In this document: piece after piece, positions 1 through 7,988 of the stretch | Layout of the letters: each line of letters begins with the position of its first letter | Numbering within the stretch: position 1 is the first letter of the stretch | Assembly: GCF_010548525.1 (NCBI RefSeq) | Contig: NZ_JAAGMG010000599.1 | Coordinates: 1 to 39,625, forward strand | Direction of reading: 5' to 3' | Source: Streptomyces sp. SID14478 | GTDB lineage: Bacteria > Actinomycetota > Actinomycetes > Streptomycetales > Streptomycetaceae | DNA length: 39,625 nucleotides | Translations under genes and position numbers: made by a program | Notes under the pieces: generated by a model | What the model was told of the DNA's origin: nothing | The model's input: the letters and a program-made list of their open reading frames with translations, nothing else | The model's database searches: none

Positions 1-25
1 TGTTCTGTCCGGGGAGGTTGTGGAC
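1..25 (+). repeat. IS481-family left terminal inverted repeat
   Basis: Begins TGTTCTGTCC and continues to GAGGTTGTGGAC. It pairs with the reverse complement of 1046-1070, which begins TGTACTGACC and ends GAGGTTGGGGAC, with 20 of 25 positions identical. Confidence 0.8.
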
Positions 26-121
26 AGTGACAGGGTTCACGGCTGATCGATCTTGAAATGGGTGAGGGCCTTCTGGCCTGGTGTGGATTGCGACATCTGC
101 ACCAGCAACAGAAAGGCCCTC

Positions 122-1075
122 GTGCCCCACCGTAATGCACCTCTGACCGAGACCGGACGGCTGCGGCTGGCCCGCTGCGTGGTCCATGACGGCTGGCCGC
201 TGCGCCGGGCCGCGGAACGCTTTCAGGTCTCGCCCACCACCGCCCAGCGCTGGGCCGGCCGCTACCGTGCCCTGGGCGAGGCCGGCATGAGCGACCGCTC
301 CAGCCGCCCCCGTCACAGCCCGGACCGGACACCGACCCGCACCGAACGCCGGATCATCAAAGTCCGTGTCCTGCGCCGCTGGGGACCGGCACGCATTGCT
401 CACCTGCTCGGCCTGGTGCCCTCGACCGTCCACCGCGTCCTGACCCGCTACCAGCTCGCCCGGCTCACGCACCTGGACCGGGCAACCGGCCGGGTCATAC
501 GCCGCTACGAACGCGACCGGCCCGGCGAACTCGTCCACGTGGACATCAAGAAACTCGGCAACATCCCCGACGGCGGCGGCCACAAGGCCCTGGGCCGCCA
601 AGCAGGCCGCGCAACCCGGTCCGGCGCCGGCTACAGCTACATCCACACCGCCGTCGACGACCACTCCCGGCTCGCCTACAGCGAGATCCACACGGATGAG
701 CGCAAGGAAACCGCGACCGGCTTCTGGCAGCGGGCCCACGCCTACTTCACCAGCGCGGGCATCACCGTTGAACGCGTCCTGACGGACAACGGCAGCTGCT
801 ACCGCTCCCGCACCTGGCGCGATGCCCTGGCAGCGACCGGGATCGCACACAAGCGAACCCGGCCCTACCGCCCGCAGACCAACGGCAAGGTCGAACGGCT
901 GAACCGCACCCTGCTCGACGAATGGGCCTACGCCCGCCCCTACCGCTCAGAAGCCGAACGCCGCGAAGCGTTCCCGCAGTGGCTGCACTCCTACAATCAC
1001 CACCGCGGACACACCGCGCTCGCAGGCCAACCACCCGCCAGCCGCGTCCCCAACCTCACAGGTCAGTACAACTAG
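122..1075 (+). CDS. IS481-family DDE transposase
   Basis: Cut-and-paste type integrase-core transposase that would move the surrounding element. The start chosen is GTG at 122 (VPHRNAPLTETGRLRL), which matches the usual N-terminus of this family; an upstream in-frame ATG at 53 would add 23 residues resembling no family member. An N-terminal helix-turn-helix (LRRAAERFQVSPTTAQRWAG) precedes a second HTH and the rve-type catalytic core: D in ELVHVDIKKLG, D in RVLTDNGSCYRS, E in YRPQTNGKVERLNRT. About 317 aa, normal for the family. The TAG stop (1073-1075) lies beyond the right inverted repeat, inside the flanking CTAG target, so the target DNA supplies the stop codon. No frameshift is visible, so the element is probably functional. 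Confidence 0.93.
   Translation: MPHRNAPLTETGRLRLARCVVHDGWPLRRAAERFQVSPTTAQRWAGRYRALGEAGMSDRSSRPRHSPDRTPTRTERRIIKVRVLRRWGPARIAHLLGLVPSTVHRVLTRYQLARLTHLDRATGRVIRRYERDRPGELVHVDIKKLGNIPDGGGHKALGRQAGRATRSGAGYSYIHTAVDDHSRLAYSEIHTDERKETATGFWQRAHAYFTSAGITVERVLTDNGSCYRSRTWRDALAATGIAHKRTRPYRPQTNGKVERLNRTLLDEWAYARPYRSEAERREAFPQWLHSYNHHRGHTALAGQPPASRVPNLTGQYN
1046..1070 (-). repeat. IS481-family right terminal inverted repeat
   Basis: Reverse complement begins TGTACTGACC and matches the left end at 20 of 25 positions. It overlaps the last codons of the transposase gene. The element ends at A1070, immediately before ACTAGC. Confidence 0.8.
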
Positions 1076-1076
1076 C
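1071..1076. other. IS481-type target hexamer (NCTAGN) at the right junction
   Basis: ACTAGC abuts the right inverted repeat. The palindromic CTAG core provides TAG stop codons on both strands: 1073-1075 for the transposase and 1072-1074 (complement) for the dehydrogenase gene. NCTAGN with 6-bp duplication is the described target of Bordetella IS481. A second copy just left of position 1 is predicted but not visible. Confidence 0.7.
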
Positions 1077-1821
1077 GAACGAAGGGCCGGTCGTAGGGCG
1101 CGCGATCGCGCGCGGCGATGACCTCCTCGGCCAACGGTCCGACCGGCACTCGCAGCGGCACGCTCGGCAGTTCCACGAGGTCCGCCAGAGCTGTGGCGAC
1201 GTACTCCGGGGTCACCATGACCTCCGGGGGAATGCCCCCGGAGAGCAGCTCGGCGTAGGGGTCGTCGGGAAGCCGGTAGGTGAGCATGTCGTCGAGCGCG
1301 CCGGAGCTGATCGGGCCGGGCTGGGCCAGGGTGACGTCGATGCCGAAGTCCGCGACCTCGACGGCAAGGGTCTCGGCGAAGCCTTCCAGGGCCCACTTCG
1401 TGGCCGCGTACGCGGCGTTGCCGGGGATCACGGTTCGCCCGCCGACGCTGGAGACGAACAGCAGCCGTCCCTGCCGGCGCCTGCGCATCTGGGGCAGCAG
1501 GGCTTGGGTGACGCGGATCGCCCCGACGGTGTTCTGCGCGTAGAGGCGTTCGAGCTCGTCGGTCGGGCTGGCTTCGACGGCGGCTCGGAAGATGACGGCG
1601 GCGTTCGAGAGGAGGGTGTCGATCTCTCCGGCCTGTTCGACGGCAGCCTCCACGCTGGCCTGATCGCTGACATCCAGCCGCAGCCGCTGGTCGACGTCGA
1701 GGTCCTCCAGGGTGCGGGGGTCGCGGGCAGTGGCGACGACGCGGTGGCCGCGCTTGGCCAGCTCGCGGGCGGTGGCTCGGCCGACACCCTTGGAGGCGCC
1801 GGTGATCAGGATCGAGGCCAT
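1072..1821 (-). CDS. Short-chain dehydrogenase/reductase (SDR)
   Basis: Classical 249-aa NAD(P)-dependent oxidoreductase with a Rossmann fold. The cofactor motif TGASKGVG is at residues 7-14, the structural SNAA at 72-75, and the catalytic tetrad N97, S125 (FVSSVGG), Y138 and K142 (YAATK). The basic residue R33 after strand 2 (TARD) suggests NADP(H) preference. The start ATG follows AAGGAG at good spacing. The substrate cannot be read from sequence. It is divergent from an HxlR regulator 98 bp away, the arrangement in which HxlR proteins often control an oxidoreductase. The IS481 element sits directly after the stop codon, so the protein is complete but its original terminator and any downstream operon partner have been cut off. 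Confidence 0.9.
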   Translation of the reverse strand: MASILITGASKGVGRATARELAKRGHRVVATARDPRTLEDLDVDQRLRLDVSDQASVEAAVEQAGEIDTLLSNAAVIFRAAVEASPTDELERLYAQNTVGAIRVTQALLPQMRRRRQGRLLFVSSVGGRTVIPGNAAYAATKWALEGFAETLAVEVADFGIDVTLAQPGPISSGALDDMLTYRLPDDPYAELLSGGIPPEVMVTPEYVATALADLVELPSVPLRVPVGPLAEEVIAARDRAPYDRPFVR

Positions 1822-1887
1822 GGCTCGGATGCTCCTTGGTCGTTGCGAGGCGGGCGAAGGGGGTCGCCCACGCGTGTGGGTTCGGTT

Positions 1888-1916
1888 TTCGAACTGACTA
1901 CACGAGCTACAGTAGC
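1888..1916. promoter_or_regulatory. Candidate HxlR operator/promoter between SDR and regulator
   Basis: The 98-bp divergent spacer contains TTCGAA (1888-1893) and the perfect palindrome GCTAC-A-GTAGC (1906-1916). TACAGT (1908-1913) could be the -10 of the regulator gene; transcription would then begin at or next to the GTG at 1920, giving a leaderless mRNA, in keeping with the lack of a Shine-Dalgarno sequence there. The assignment rests on position and symmetry only. Confidence 0.35.
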
Positions 1917-1919
1917 ACC

Positions 1920-2288
1920 GTGAGTCAGAAAATCGAATCGACCAATCTTGGTGCCCCCCGGGTCTGCCCCATCGCCGACGCTCTGGAGATCGTCGGCGAA
2001 CGCTGGAGCCTGCTCGTCCTGCGTGAAATCGGCTTCGACGTCCACCGCTTCAAGGACATCCAGGTCAACACCGGTGCCCCCAGGGAGACCCTCGCCCTGC
2101 GACTGCGCAAACTGGAAGAAGCCGGAGTCATCGAGCGGCGCCGCTATTCCGAGCGCCCGCCCCGCGACGAGTACCTGCTCACCGCGGCCGGGCGGGACCT
2201 TCTCCCCGTGCTCGGCGCATTGCGTGCGTGGGGAGAGCAGCATGCCGCTCCGACGTCCCGCTCCTCCGCCGCGGCAGGCGAACGCTGA
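1920..2288 (+). CDS. HxlR-family winged-helix transcriptional regulator
   Basis: A 122-aa protein with the HxlR signature CPIADALEIVGERWSLLVLRE followed by winged-helix elements (TLALRLRKLEEAGVIERRRY) and the terminal LLPVLGALRAWGEQH. Members bind DNA as dimers and commonly respond to oxidants, aldehydes or quinones; the family's conserved N-terminal Cys is kept. GTG at 1920 was chosen because the family homology begins a few residues later; an upstream in-frame ATG at 1836 would read through the promoter region. Divergent from the SDR gene, its likely target. The ligand is unknown. Confidence 0.85.
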   Translation: MSQKIESTNLGAPRVCPIADALEIVGERWSLLVLREIGFDVHRFKDIQVNTGAPRETLALRLRKLEEAGVIERRRYSERPPRDEYLLTAAGRDLLPVLGALRAWGEQHAAPTSRSSAAAGER

Positions 2289-2441
2289 GTTCGCACTCCG
2301 GCCGTCATAGCTGTTGGCAAACGAGACGGTCGTGGCACAGCGGCGTCATGAGGTGCTCGGCATCTGTGGTTGCCACCGGCTGCCACTGTGCCGAGTAGTA
2401 GCGTGCCGGGCAGTGATCCGGGCCGGGGTGGGGGAGTAGCG

Positions 2442-3143
2442 ATGCGGTTTCCACTGTTCGATGAGCGGGGCCCGCTGGCGGCGCACGAGTTCGAGGCGCT
2501 GCGGTCCCTGAACGCCGCGTTCCTGGCGGCGCGCGACGAGTGGCAGACGGCGTGCACCATGGGCGACCGGCTGTACAGGGGCAGTGAGGCGGCCGATCTG
2601 CGCACCGCGCCGACGGCGTTCTCGTTCTACGAGGAAGCCATCGGTCAGATCGCGGACGGGGTGACCGCGTACCAGCGGCGGGCGGCCCTGGTCGCCTGGC
2701 GGTACACGGCGGCCGCGCTCGTCCTGGGCGTGGCCGTGCTGCGGCGCGTTGGGGAGGCCAAGCCGGCTCTGACCGTCACGGGGGTGGAGGAGCTGTGCCA
2801 GGAGCCGACCCTGGGGCAGTTGAAGGAGGCGCTAACGATCCCGGGGGCCGGCCTGACGCCCGAGCGCCCGCCCCAAGCCGCCCTGCCTGGTGAGCGTGAG
2901 GACCCTGCGCGCCGGTGGGCCATGGTGCGTGACGGCGTGGACGGCGTGATGGATCTGGTGCTGGCGCTCGCCGCCGAAGAGGAAGCGGCCCACCCGCGGA
3001 CCAAGGAAGAAGCCGCCACCTGCCTGCTCACCCAGCACTGCCCGCCCCACGCCGCCCCGACCTACAACGGCGTCCTGGAGCCACTGTTCCGACTGGCGGA
3101 GGAAGTGCCCTACGACATCAGCCGGGTCATCAACCGGGGCTGA
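2442..3143 (+). CDS. Hypothetical protein, 233 aa
   Basis: Not recognised. ATG at 2442 follows a strong GGGGGAG ribosome-binding site; an earlier in-frame ATG at 2370 lacks one. The protein is soluble and mainly helical by composition. It is rich in Ala, Glu and Leu, with a hydrophobic helix around residues 75-100 (AALVLGVAVL) and an acidic helix near 180 (LALAAEEEAAH). Strong GC bias at the third codon position supports real coding. There is no signal peptide, and neighbours give no functional hint. It lies 153 bp downstream of the HxlR gene on the same strand with its own ribosome-binding site, so it could be separately transcribed. Confidence 0.65.
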   Translation: MRFPLFDERGPLAAHEFEALRSLNAAFLAARDEWQTACTMGDRLYRGSEAADLRTAPTAFSFYEEAIGQIADGVTAYQRRAALVAWRYTAAALVLGVAVLRRVGEAKPALTVTGVEELCQEPTLGQLKEALTIPGAGLTPERPPQAALPGEREDPARRWAMVRDGVDGVMDLVLALAAEEEAAHPRTKEEAATCLLTQHCPPHAAPTYNGVLEPLFRLAEEVPYDISRVINRG

Positions 3144-3296
3144 GGGACTCGGCCCCTGAACTCATCGCGCCTGATTACTGGCATCGGTCATGGACAGTCC
3201 CGACTGGCCTGTTCCCCGTATGGCTGTGCGGGGATGGGGATCCGCGCTTCCGTCGGCTGCTGCTCGACCCCGCCACTCCAGGCGCCCCGTCCTGCG

Positions 3297-3815
3297 TCAG
3301 TCCTGCGAGGTGCCCATGGAGTCGAAGGTCTCGCGCATCAACTGGTCGATGGTGCCCGGCTTTTCGACCAGGGAGTCGAAGAGGTCCGCGAGCAGCCACA
3401 GCACGAAGCCGTGGACCATGGCCTCCTTCGGCGGGATCGTCCCGTACTGGTCGCGCCAGGCCACGGTGTCCATGCCCATGGCGGCGGCCATGAGGACTCC
3501 GGTGGCCATCGGCACCTGCTCCGGTTCGGCCTTCTCGAAGGAGGGCAGCTTACGGATCACCGTGGGGACGAGGTCGCTGAGCGGATCGATTTGCTTCCCG
3601 CCGCCGGGCGGTTCAGCGATCAGATATCCGGTCAACACCCCCACCAGGAACACCGTGCCCCGGGAGACCTCCTCACGCCCGACGGAGTCCATGGCGGCCT
3701 GCACCCGCTGGTGCGCTTGTTGGCGCTCCTGCTCGGGCGTCTGCCTGTCCAGGATCCGGTAGGTGTCCCACGCCGCACGGATCGCCTCATCCACCACTAC
3801 GCCGTTACTGCTCAT
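3297..3815 (-). CDS. Hypothetical protein, 172 aa
   Basis: Not recognised. The sequence has a charged N-terminal helix (TPEQERQQAHQRVQAAMDSV), a central hydrophobic stretch (TVFLVGVLTGYLIAEPP), then GVLMAAAMGMDTVAW and a C-terminal helix (FVLWLLADLFDSL). These could be buried helices of a small globular protein or weak membrane-associated helices. ATG at 3815 is preceded by a purine-rich sequence. Third-position GC bias on this strand supports coding. It stands alone between a convergent unknown gene and, upstream, a strong hairpin terminator, so it probably has its own promoter in the 66 bp between the hairpin and the start. Confidence 0.65.
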   Translation of the reverse strand: MSSNGVVVDEAIRAAWDTYRILDRQTPEQERQQAHQRVQAAMDSVGREEVSRGTVFLVGVLTGYLIAEPPGGGKQIDPLSDLVPTVIRKLPSFEKAEPEQVPMATGVLMAAAMGMDTVAWRDQYGTIPPKEAMVHGFVLWLLADLFDSLVEKPGTIDQLMRETFDSMGTSQD

Positions 3816-3883
3816 GACCTGCCCTCACTCGTCATACCTCGACCGTAACGAGTCGAAGCCCGCTACGGAGACCCGAGAGCCGG

Positions 3884-3918
3884 AGCCGATGCCCGGCCGT
3901 GGAGGCCGGGCATCGGCT
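3884..3918 (-). terminator. Strong hairpin terminator (15-bp perfect stem)
   Basis: AGCCGATGCCCGGCC (3884-3898) and its exact complement GGCCGGGCATCGGCT (3904-3918) flank a 5-base loop. It lies 180 bp downstream of the DUF3159 gene stop and 68 bp upstream of the next minus-strand start, so it most likely ends transcription of the membrane protein gene. There is no U-tract, which is usual for Streptomyces terminators. Confidence 0.7.
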
Positions 3919-4097
3919 TCGCGTGAGCTGGTGCGCCGGCACCAGCCTCCTCCCCTGCCGCGGTCTGCTGCCGCGAGACGTCGACACGGATCGGGCGGCG
4001 CTGCTGTCGCAGCGGCCCACTGTGCGCCGGACCCGCAGCGACCCCGGACGCTGTGAGCGCGCCGGGGCCGGACGGTGTCTGCCCGGTACGGGCGCGG

Positions 4098-4793
4098 TCA
4101 GGAGCTTGTTGCGGGCTGCTGCGCGGAGAGCATCTTGAGGCGCTGCGTGGCGCGACGGCCCGCCCACAGAACGCTGAGGAAGGCGAGGGCGAGGAGCGGG
4201 TAGCCCATCAGGATGCGCGCGATGGCCAGCCAGCCGGTGCGGTCCTCCGCGTACAGCCACTGCCAGACGGCGCAGCGAGCGGCGAAGACGCCTACGAGAG
4301 TGAGGGTGGCGATGTCGTAGGCGCGACGGGCAGGCTTGTCGCGGAGCCACGCGGTACCGCTGCCGTTGAGCGCTCCCCAGACTATTCCGGCCAGCGGGCG
4401 GCGCACGAGCAGGGAGATGAGGAACAGGGCGGCGAGCGCGGCGTTGCTCCAGATCCCGGTCAGGAAGAAGCCCTTGGCCGAGCCGGTCTTCCACGCGACG
4501 AACGAGGCGACCGCGACGCCGAACAGCCCGGAGAGGGCGGGCTGCAGGGGTTCCTTGCGGACCAGGCGGAGCACGGAGATGGCCACGGCGACGCCGACCG
4601 CGATGCAGATGGCGTAGGTCAGTCCGAAGGACGAGTTGGCCACGACGAAGGCGACGATGGGCAGGGCCATGTACACCAGCCCTGTCGTGCCGCCCATCTG
4701 CTCCAGCGGAGTCTGCTTGGGGCGGGTGGCGCGCGCCTGGTCGGTGCCGTCGGGAGCGGGCGTGTGGGGGGAGGGGTGTCCGTTCTCGGTCAT
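4098..4793 (-). CDS. DUF3159-family integral membrane protein
   Basis: A 231-aa polytopic membrane protein. It carries the DUF3159 hallmark block GGTTGLVYMALPIVAFVVAN near residue 34, followed by AICIAVGVAVAISVLRLVRK, EPLQPALSGLFGVAVASFVA and a cytoplasmic-looking RDKPARRAYDIATL segment. About six transmembrane helices are visible. The N-terminal 30 residues are polar and Pro-rich. Members are widespread in actinobacteria and their function is not established. The ATG at 4793 has no strong Shine-Dalgarno sequence. It stands alone, with the strong hairpin at 3884-3918 on its 3' side. Confidence 0.82.
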   Translation of the reverse strand: MTENGHPSPHTPAPDGTDQARATRPKQTPLEQMGGTTGLVYMALPIVAFVVANSSFGLTYAICIAVGVAVAISVLRLVRKEPLQPALSGLFGVAVASFVAWKTGSAKGFFLTGIWSNAALAALFLISLLVRRPLAGIVWGALNGSGTAWLRDKPARRAYDIATLTLVGVFAARCAVWQWLYAEDRTGWLAIARILMGYPLLALAFLSVLWAGRRATQRLKMLSAQQPATSS

Positions 4794-4905
4794 GCGGAAT
4801 CAACTCATCAGGTAGGTATGTGGTGTGACCGAATGCCAGGAACTGGTGATGTGAGGCGGCGGGCGTGCCGGCGTGTGGTCCTGCCGCTGGTGCGAGGCCC
4901 GTCGG

Positions 4906-6810
4906 TTACTGCGGGTCTGTCTCTGCGTGCAGGTGGCGGGCGAGGAACGTGTCGGCCGCGCGGTAGGCGTCGATGATGTTCTGCGGGTTCACGAAGCCGT
5001 GCCCCTCGTCGTCCTTGACCATGTACTCGACCTCGACGCCGCGGTTTCGCAGGGCGTCCACGATCTGGTCCGACTCGGCCTTGACGACGCGGACGTCGTT
5101 GCTTCCCTGGATCACCAGCAGCGGGGCCCGTACGTCGTGCACCCGGCTGATGGGCGAGCGGGCGAGGAGGTCCGCCTCCTGCTCGGGGTCGGCGGGGTCG
5201 CCGGCGAAGAGGTACCAGTTGCTGATCAGATGGGGGCGGGTGAACGGGGGGAGGGTCCGCAGGAACGTGACGAGGTTGGAGATGCCGCAGATGTCGATCG
5301 CGGCTGCGAAGACGTCCGGGGTGAAGGAGGCGCCGACCAAGGCGGCGTAGCCCCCGTAGGAGCCTCCGAAGATCGCGACGCGGTCCCTGTCCGTGAAGCC
5401 GTTCTCGACGGCCCAGTCGACGGCGTCGAGAAGGTCGTCGTGCATCTTCCCGGCGAGTTCCCCGATGCCGGCCTTCAGGAACGTTTTGCCGTAGCCGGTG
5501 GAGCCCCGGAAGTTGACCTGTAGGACCGCGTAGCCGCGATGGGCCAGCAGTTGGACGAGGGGGTTGTAACCCCAGCTGTCGCGGGTCCAGGGGCCGCCGT
5601 GTACGAGGAGAACCGTCGGCAGTGCGGTCGGTGCCTGTCCCAGCGGGAGTGTCAGGTAGGAGGGCAGCTGCAGCCCGTCTCGTGCGGGGATCGTGACGGG
5701 GGCCATGGGGGCGAGGACCTCGGGGCCCAAGTGCGGGTAGGGACGGAACAACAGCCGGCTGGTTCCGGTGGTGTGGTCGTAGTAGTAAGTGAGGCCGGGA
5801 TCGCGGTCGTTGGTGAAGCTGACCACCCAGCGCTCGCCGCTCGTGTCCGACGAGAGGGCCGAGACGTCACCGTCGGACAGCTTCTCCAGATTCTTCAGCA
5901 CGGCGGCGAATCCGGGATCGAGGGGCCTGATCACCTGCCGCTCGCCGAGGTAGCGCACGCCGAGCAGTTCGCCGCTGCCGCGGTGGCAGATGAGCGCGGA
6001 CGGCAGAGCGGGGAAGACGGTGGACCTCGTGTCCAGGTCGAAGGCGGGATGGGCGTCCACCTCGGTCTCCTCGCCGGTGGCGAGGTCGAGGCGGATCAGC
6101 CGCGTGCGGTCGCCGTCGCGATGGGAGCCGAGCCACACTCCGGTGCCGTCAGGGGTCAGCCGGGCCGGTTGGATGCCCATCGGGTAGTCGGCGCCCGGGA
6201 ACGTGGTGACCCGACGCGTCGCGCCCTTCTCGGGGTGCCATTCGGCCAGTTCGACATCGCCGTCGGCCGTGCGGATCTGGGCGTAGAGCTCGCCTGCGGG
6301 GGTGTGCAGCCAGCCCATGACCTGGCCCGGATTCTGCGCCAGCGTCGTCAACCGGCCCTCGGCGATGTCCAGTTCGCACAGGTCGAACTGAGCGGGATCG
6401 CGGTGGTTGATCCACAGGGTAGCTTTGCCGGGACGCGTGGGCGCCATCTCGAAGCCGAAGGCCGTTGCCGAGGGGAACGGGGTGAGATCGACCGCTTCCG
6501 CGTCCGGGTTCTCCAGGTCGACCCGGAACAGGTGCCACTTTTCGTCGCCGTCGCCGTCCTGCTCGTAGAGCAGCCAACGCGGGTCGTTCGTCCAGTGGTA
6601 CGTGTGTACGCTCCGGTGGGCGTCCGCGGCGACGCAGCGGGGGCGCGGCGGGCCGTCGACGTTCTCCAGCCAGACGTTCAGGTGGCCGTCCCGCGGCGCC
6701 AGGTAGGCGAGGGTCGAGCCGTCGGGGGAGATCGACGCGCCGGCCCTGACCGGGGAGCCAAGGAAGTCGTCGACGCTCAGGGACGGGGTCGTGCGCGGAC
6801 CTGTGCTCAT
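4906..6810 (-). CDS. S9-family serine peptidase (prolyl oligopeptidase / acylaminoacyl-peptidase type)
   Basis: A 634-aa cytoplasmic two-domain peptidase. Residues 1 to about 370 form a WD/beta-propeller-like region with repeated strand patterns such as SPDGSTLAYLAPRDGHLNVW. The C-terminal alpha/beta hydrolase domain carries the triad Ser484 (FGGSYGGYA), Asp572 (QGSNDVRVV) and His604 (DEGHGFVN), plus the oxyanion segment VHGGPWTRDSWGY. It probably cleaves short peptides. There is no signal peptide. Start ATG at 6810 follows GAGGAGAG. The TetR gene lies 63 bp upstream on the same strand, so the two are probably co-transcribed from the promoter at 7571-7599 and repressed by that TetR. Substrate specificity is not predictable. 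Confidence 0.9.
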   Translation of the reverse strand: MSTGPRTTPSLSVDDFLGSPVRAGASISPDGSTLAYLAPRDGHLNVWLENVDGPPRPRCVAADAHRSVHTYHWTNDPRWLLYEQDGDGDEKWHLFRVDLENPDAEAVDLTPFPSATAFGFEMAPTRPGKATLWINHRDPAQFDLCELDIAEGRLTTLAQNPGQVMGWLHTPAGELYAQIRTADGDVELAEWHPEKGATRRVTTFPGADYPMGIQPARLTPDGTGVWLGSHRDGDRTRLIRLDLATGEETEVDAHPAFDLDTRSTVFPALPSALICHRGSGELLGVRYLGERQVIRPLDPGFAAVLKNLEKLSDGDVSALSSDTSGERWVVSFTNDRDPGLTYYYDHTTGTSRLLFRPYPHLGPEVLAPMAPVTIPARDGLQLPSYLTLPLGQAPTALPTVLLVHGGPWTRDSWGYNPLVQLLAHRGYAVLQVNFRGSTGYGKTFLKAGIGELAGKMHDDLLDAVDWAVENGFTDRDRVAIFGGSYGGYAALVGASFTPDVFAAAIDICGISNLVTFLRTLPPFTRPHLISNWYLFAGDPADPEQEADLLARSPISRVHDVRAPLLVIQGSNDVRVVKAESDQIVDALRNRGVEVEYMVKDDEGHGFVNPQNIIDAYRAADTFLARHLHAETDPQ

Positions 6811-6873
6811 GCGGACTCTCCTCGTGAGTGGGGCACGGGTGGGGGGTCGGCAGGGTGGTGGTGCGCGGTCTGT

Positions 6874-7536
6874 TCAGGAGATGGGCGGGCCGATCACGCT
6901 GCCGGTGGCCGCACTGATCGCCTGCGCGTAGCGCCGCGCGAGCGCCGGTACATCGGCGAAGTCCGCCGGGTCGCTGCCGGCGAGAATCGCCGCGCCGATG
7001 TCTTCGTCCATGACCCGGACGACCGACACGGCGGCTGCCGCGTGCATGCGTACGTCCAGGTCGTCGGCGTGGCGCTCCAGCCGGGCGGCGATGACCTGCC
7101 CCATCTCCCGCTCCATCTGGTCGCAGGCCATCAGCCAAGCGGTACGGAGTGCCGGTTCGGTGTCGGCGAGGCGGATCATCTTCATGGCGAGCATCTCGTC
7201 GGCGAGGTCGACGGGCGGCCTCTCGCGACCGAGCCTCGTCAGCTCCGCGGCGAGATGTCCCTCCAAGGAACTCTCGCGGGGCCATGCGCGCAGCACGCTC
7301 ATCAACGTGACGACGCCTTGCATGACGATCGGCTCGGCGCAGCTCTCCTTGCTGCGGAAGTGCCGCCAGATCGTCCGCGTGGAGAGGCCGACGGCCTGGG
7401 CGATCTGGTCGCCGCTCGTCGCGGCCACCCCCTGCTCCCAGAACAGCCGGGCAGCTTCCCGCGAGATCTCCAGCCGCAGCCGCGCGCGGCGTACCTCGCT
7501 CATGCCGCCACTGTTCTTCTCTTTCACGGGGGCCAT
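6874..7536 (-). CDS. TetR/AcrR-family transcriptional regulator
   Basis: A 220-aa regulator. Its N-terminal DNA-binding domain is ARLRLEISREAARLFWEQGV, followed by the recognition helix region GDQIAQAVGLSTRTIWRHFRSKE. The C-terminal ligand domain is divergent, as normal. An in-frame ATG at 7599 would make the protein 21 residues longer, but that extension would run through the palindromic operator and promoter. ATG at 7536 is preceded by AAAGGTGG and is preferred. It is the first gene of a likely two-gene operon with the S9 peptidase; repression of its own promoter is expected. Confidence 0.87.
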   Translation of the reverse strand: MAPVKEKNSGGMSEVRRARLRLEISREAARLFWEQGVAATSGDQIAQAVGLSTRTIWRHFRSKESCAEPIVMQGVVTLMSVLRAWPRESSLEGHLAAELTRLGRERPPVDLADEMLAMKMIRLADTEPALRTAWLMACDQMEREMGQVIAARLERHADDLDVRMHAAAAVSVVRVMDEDIGAAILAGSDPADFADVPALARRYAQAISAATGSVIGPPIS

Positions 7537-7570
7537 CGCTTCGCCACCTTTCCCTTCGTCCTTGAACGAC

Positions 7571-7599
7571 AGTCTGTCACTTAGTGACATCGAGTGCAA
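7571..7599 (-). promoter_or_regulatory. TetR promoter with overlapping palindromic operator
   Basis: On the minus strand TTGCAC (complement of 7594-7599) and CAGACT (complement of 7571-7576) are separated by 17 bp. Between and overlapping them is the perfect 15-bp palindrome TGTCAC-TTA-GTGACA (7575-7589). The predicted start of transcription is about 28 bases before the ATG at 7536. Bound repressor would cover the spacer and -10, giving autoregulation of tetR and the peptidase gene. Confidence 0.6.
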
Positions 7600-7612
7600 G
7601 GGGGACCCAGAA

Positions 7613-7988
7613 ATGGCTCGTCAGATTCCTGCGGCGGCTGTGTGCGTGATGCCTCCGACCTCGAGTTCGCCGCCCACGACCCTGGTCAACACCGCTGCCC
7701 GTGTGCTGGTGAGGATCAACGACCGGCGTGCCGGTGCTGGCCGCCCTCGCGCAGGGAGGCGCGATGTCCCAGAAGGAACTGGCCCGGCTGGCCCGGATCG
7801 AACAACCTTCCATGGCGCAGCTGTTGGCCCGTATGGAGCGGGACGGGCTCGTCGAACGCGCCCCCGCCCCGGACGACCGACGCGGCAGCCTGATCTCACT
7901 CACCGCCGTCGCAGGCGGTACGACGCCGCAGCCCAGAGCCATTGCATGCCTCCCGATCGGACTCTGGCCGACTCGGCCGGTCACGTGA
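7613..7988 (+). pseudogene. Broken MarR-family regulator gene
   Basis: The reading frame opens at ATG 7613 (MARQIPAAA) and contains a MarR-like first helix, LVNTAARVLVRINDRR. It then jumps to another frame at about 7728, where the winged helix is unmistakable: VPVLAALAQGGAMSQKELAR, LARIEQPSMAQLLARMERDG, RAPAPDDRRGSLISLTA. The residues that normally separate these two parts are missing, so an internal deletion has also shifted the frame. The C-terminal dimerisation helix is absent: coding similarity ends near 7920 and runs into the palindrome. The gene cannot make a working regulator. It is divergent from the TetR gene and may once have controlled something now lost. Confidence 0.65.

Larger units (their letters stand above)
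1..1070 (+). mobile_element. IS481-family insertion sequence, apparently complete
   Basis: The element is bounded by an imperfect 25-bp inverted repeat (positions 1-25 and 1046-1070, 20 of 25 matching, both ends beginning TGT when read inward). It contains one transposase gene with an uninterrupted DDE domain. The base following the right repeat starts the hexamer ACTAGC (1071-1076), which fits the NCTAGN target known for IS481 of Bordetella. The left flank lies outside the window, so the second target copy cannot be seen. Confidence 0.88.

Noticed and set aside
4000..4013. GCTGC-TGTC-GCAGC hairpin
   Set aside because: Only a 5-bp stem, expected by chance in such GC-rich DNA; the nearby 15-bp stem at 3884-3918 is the convincing terminator.
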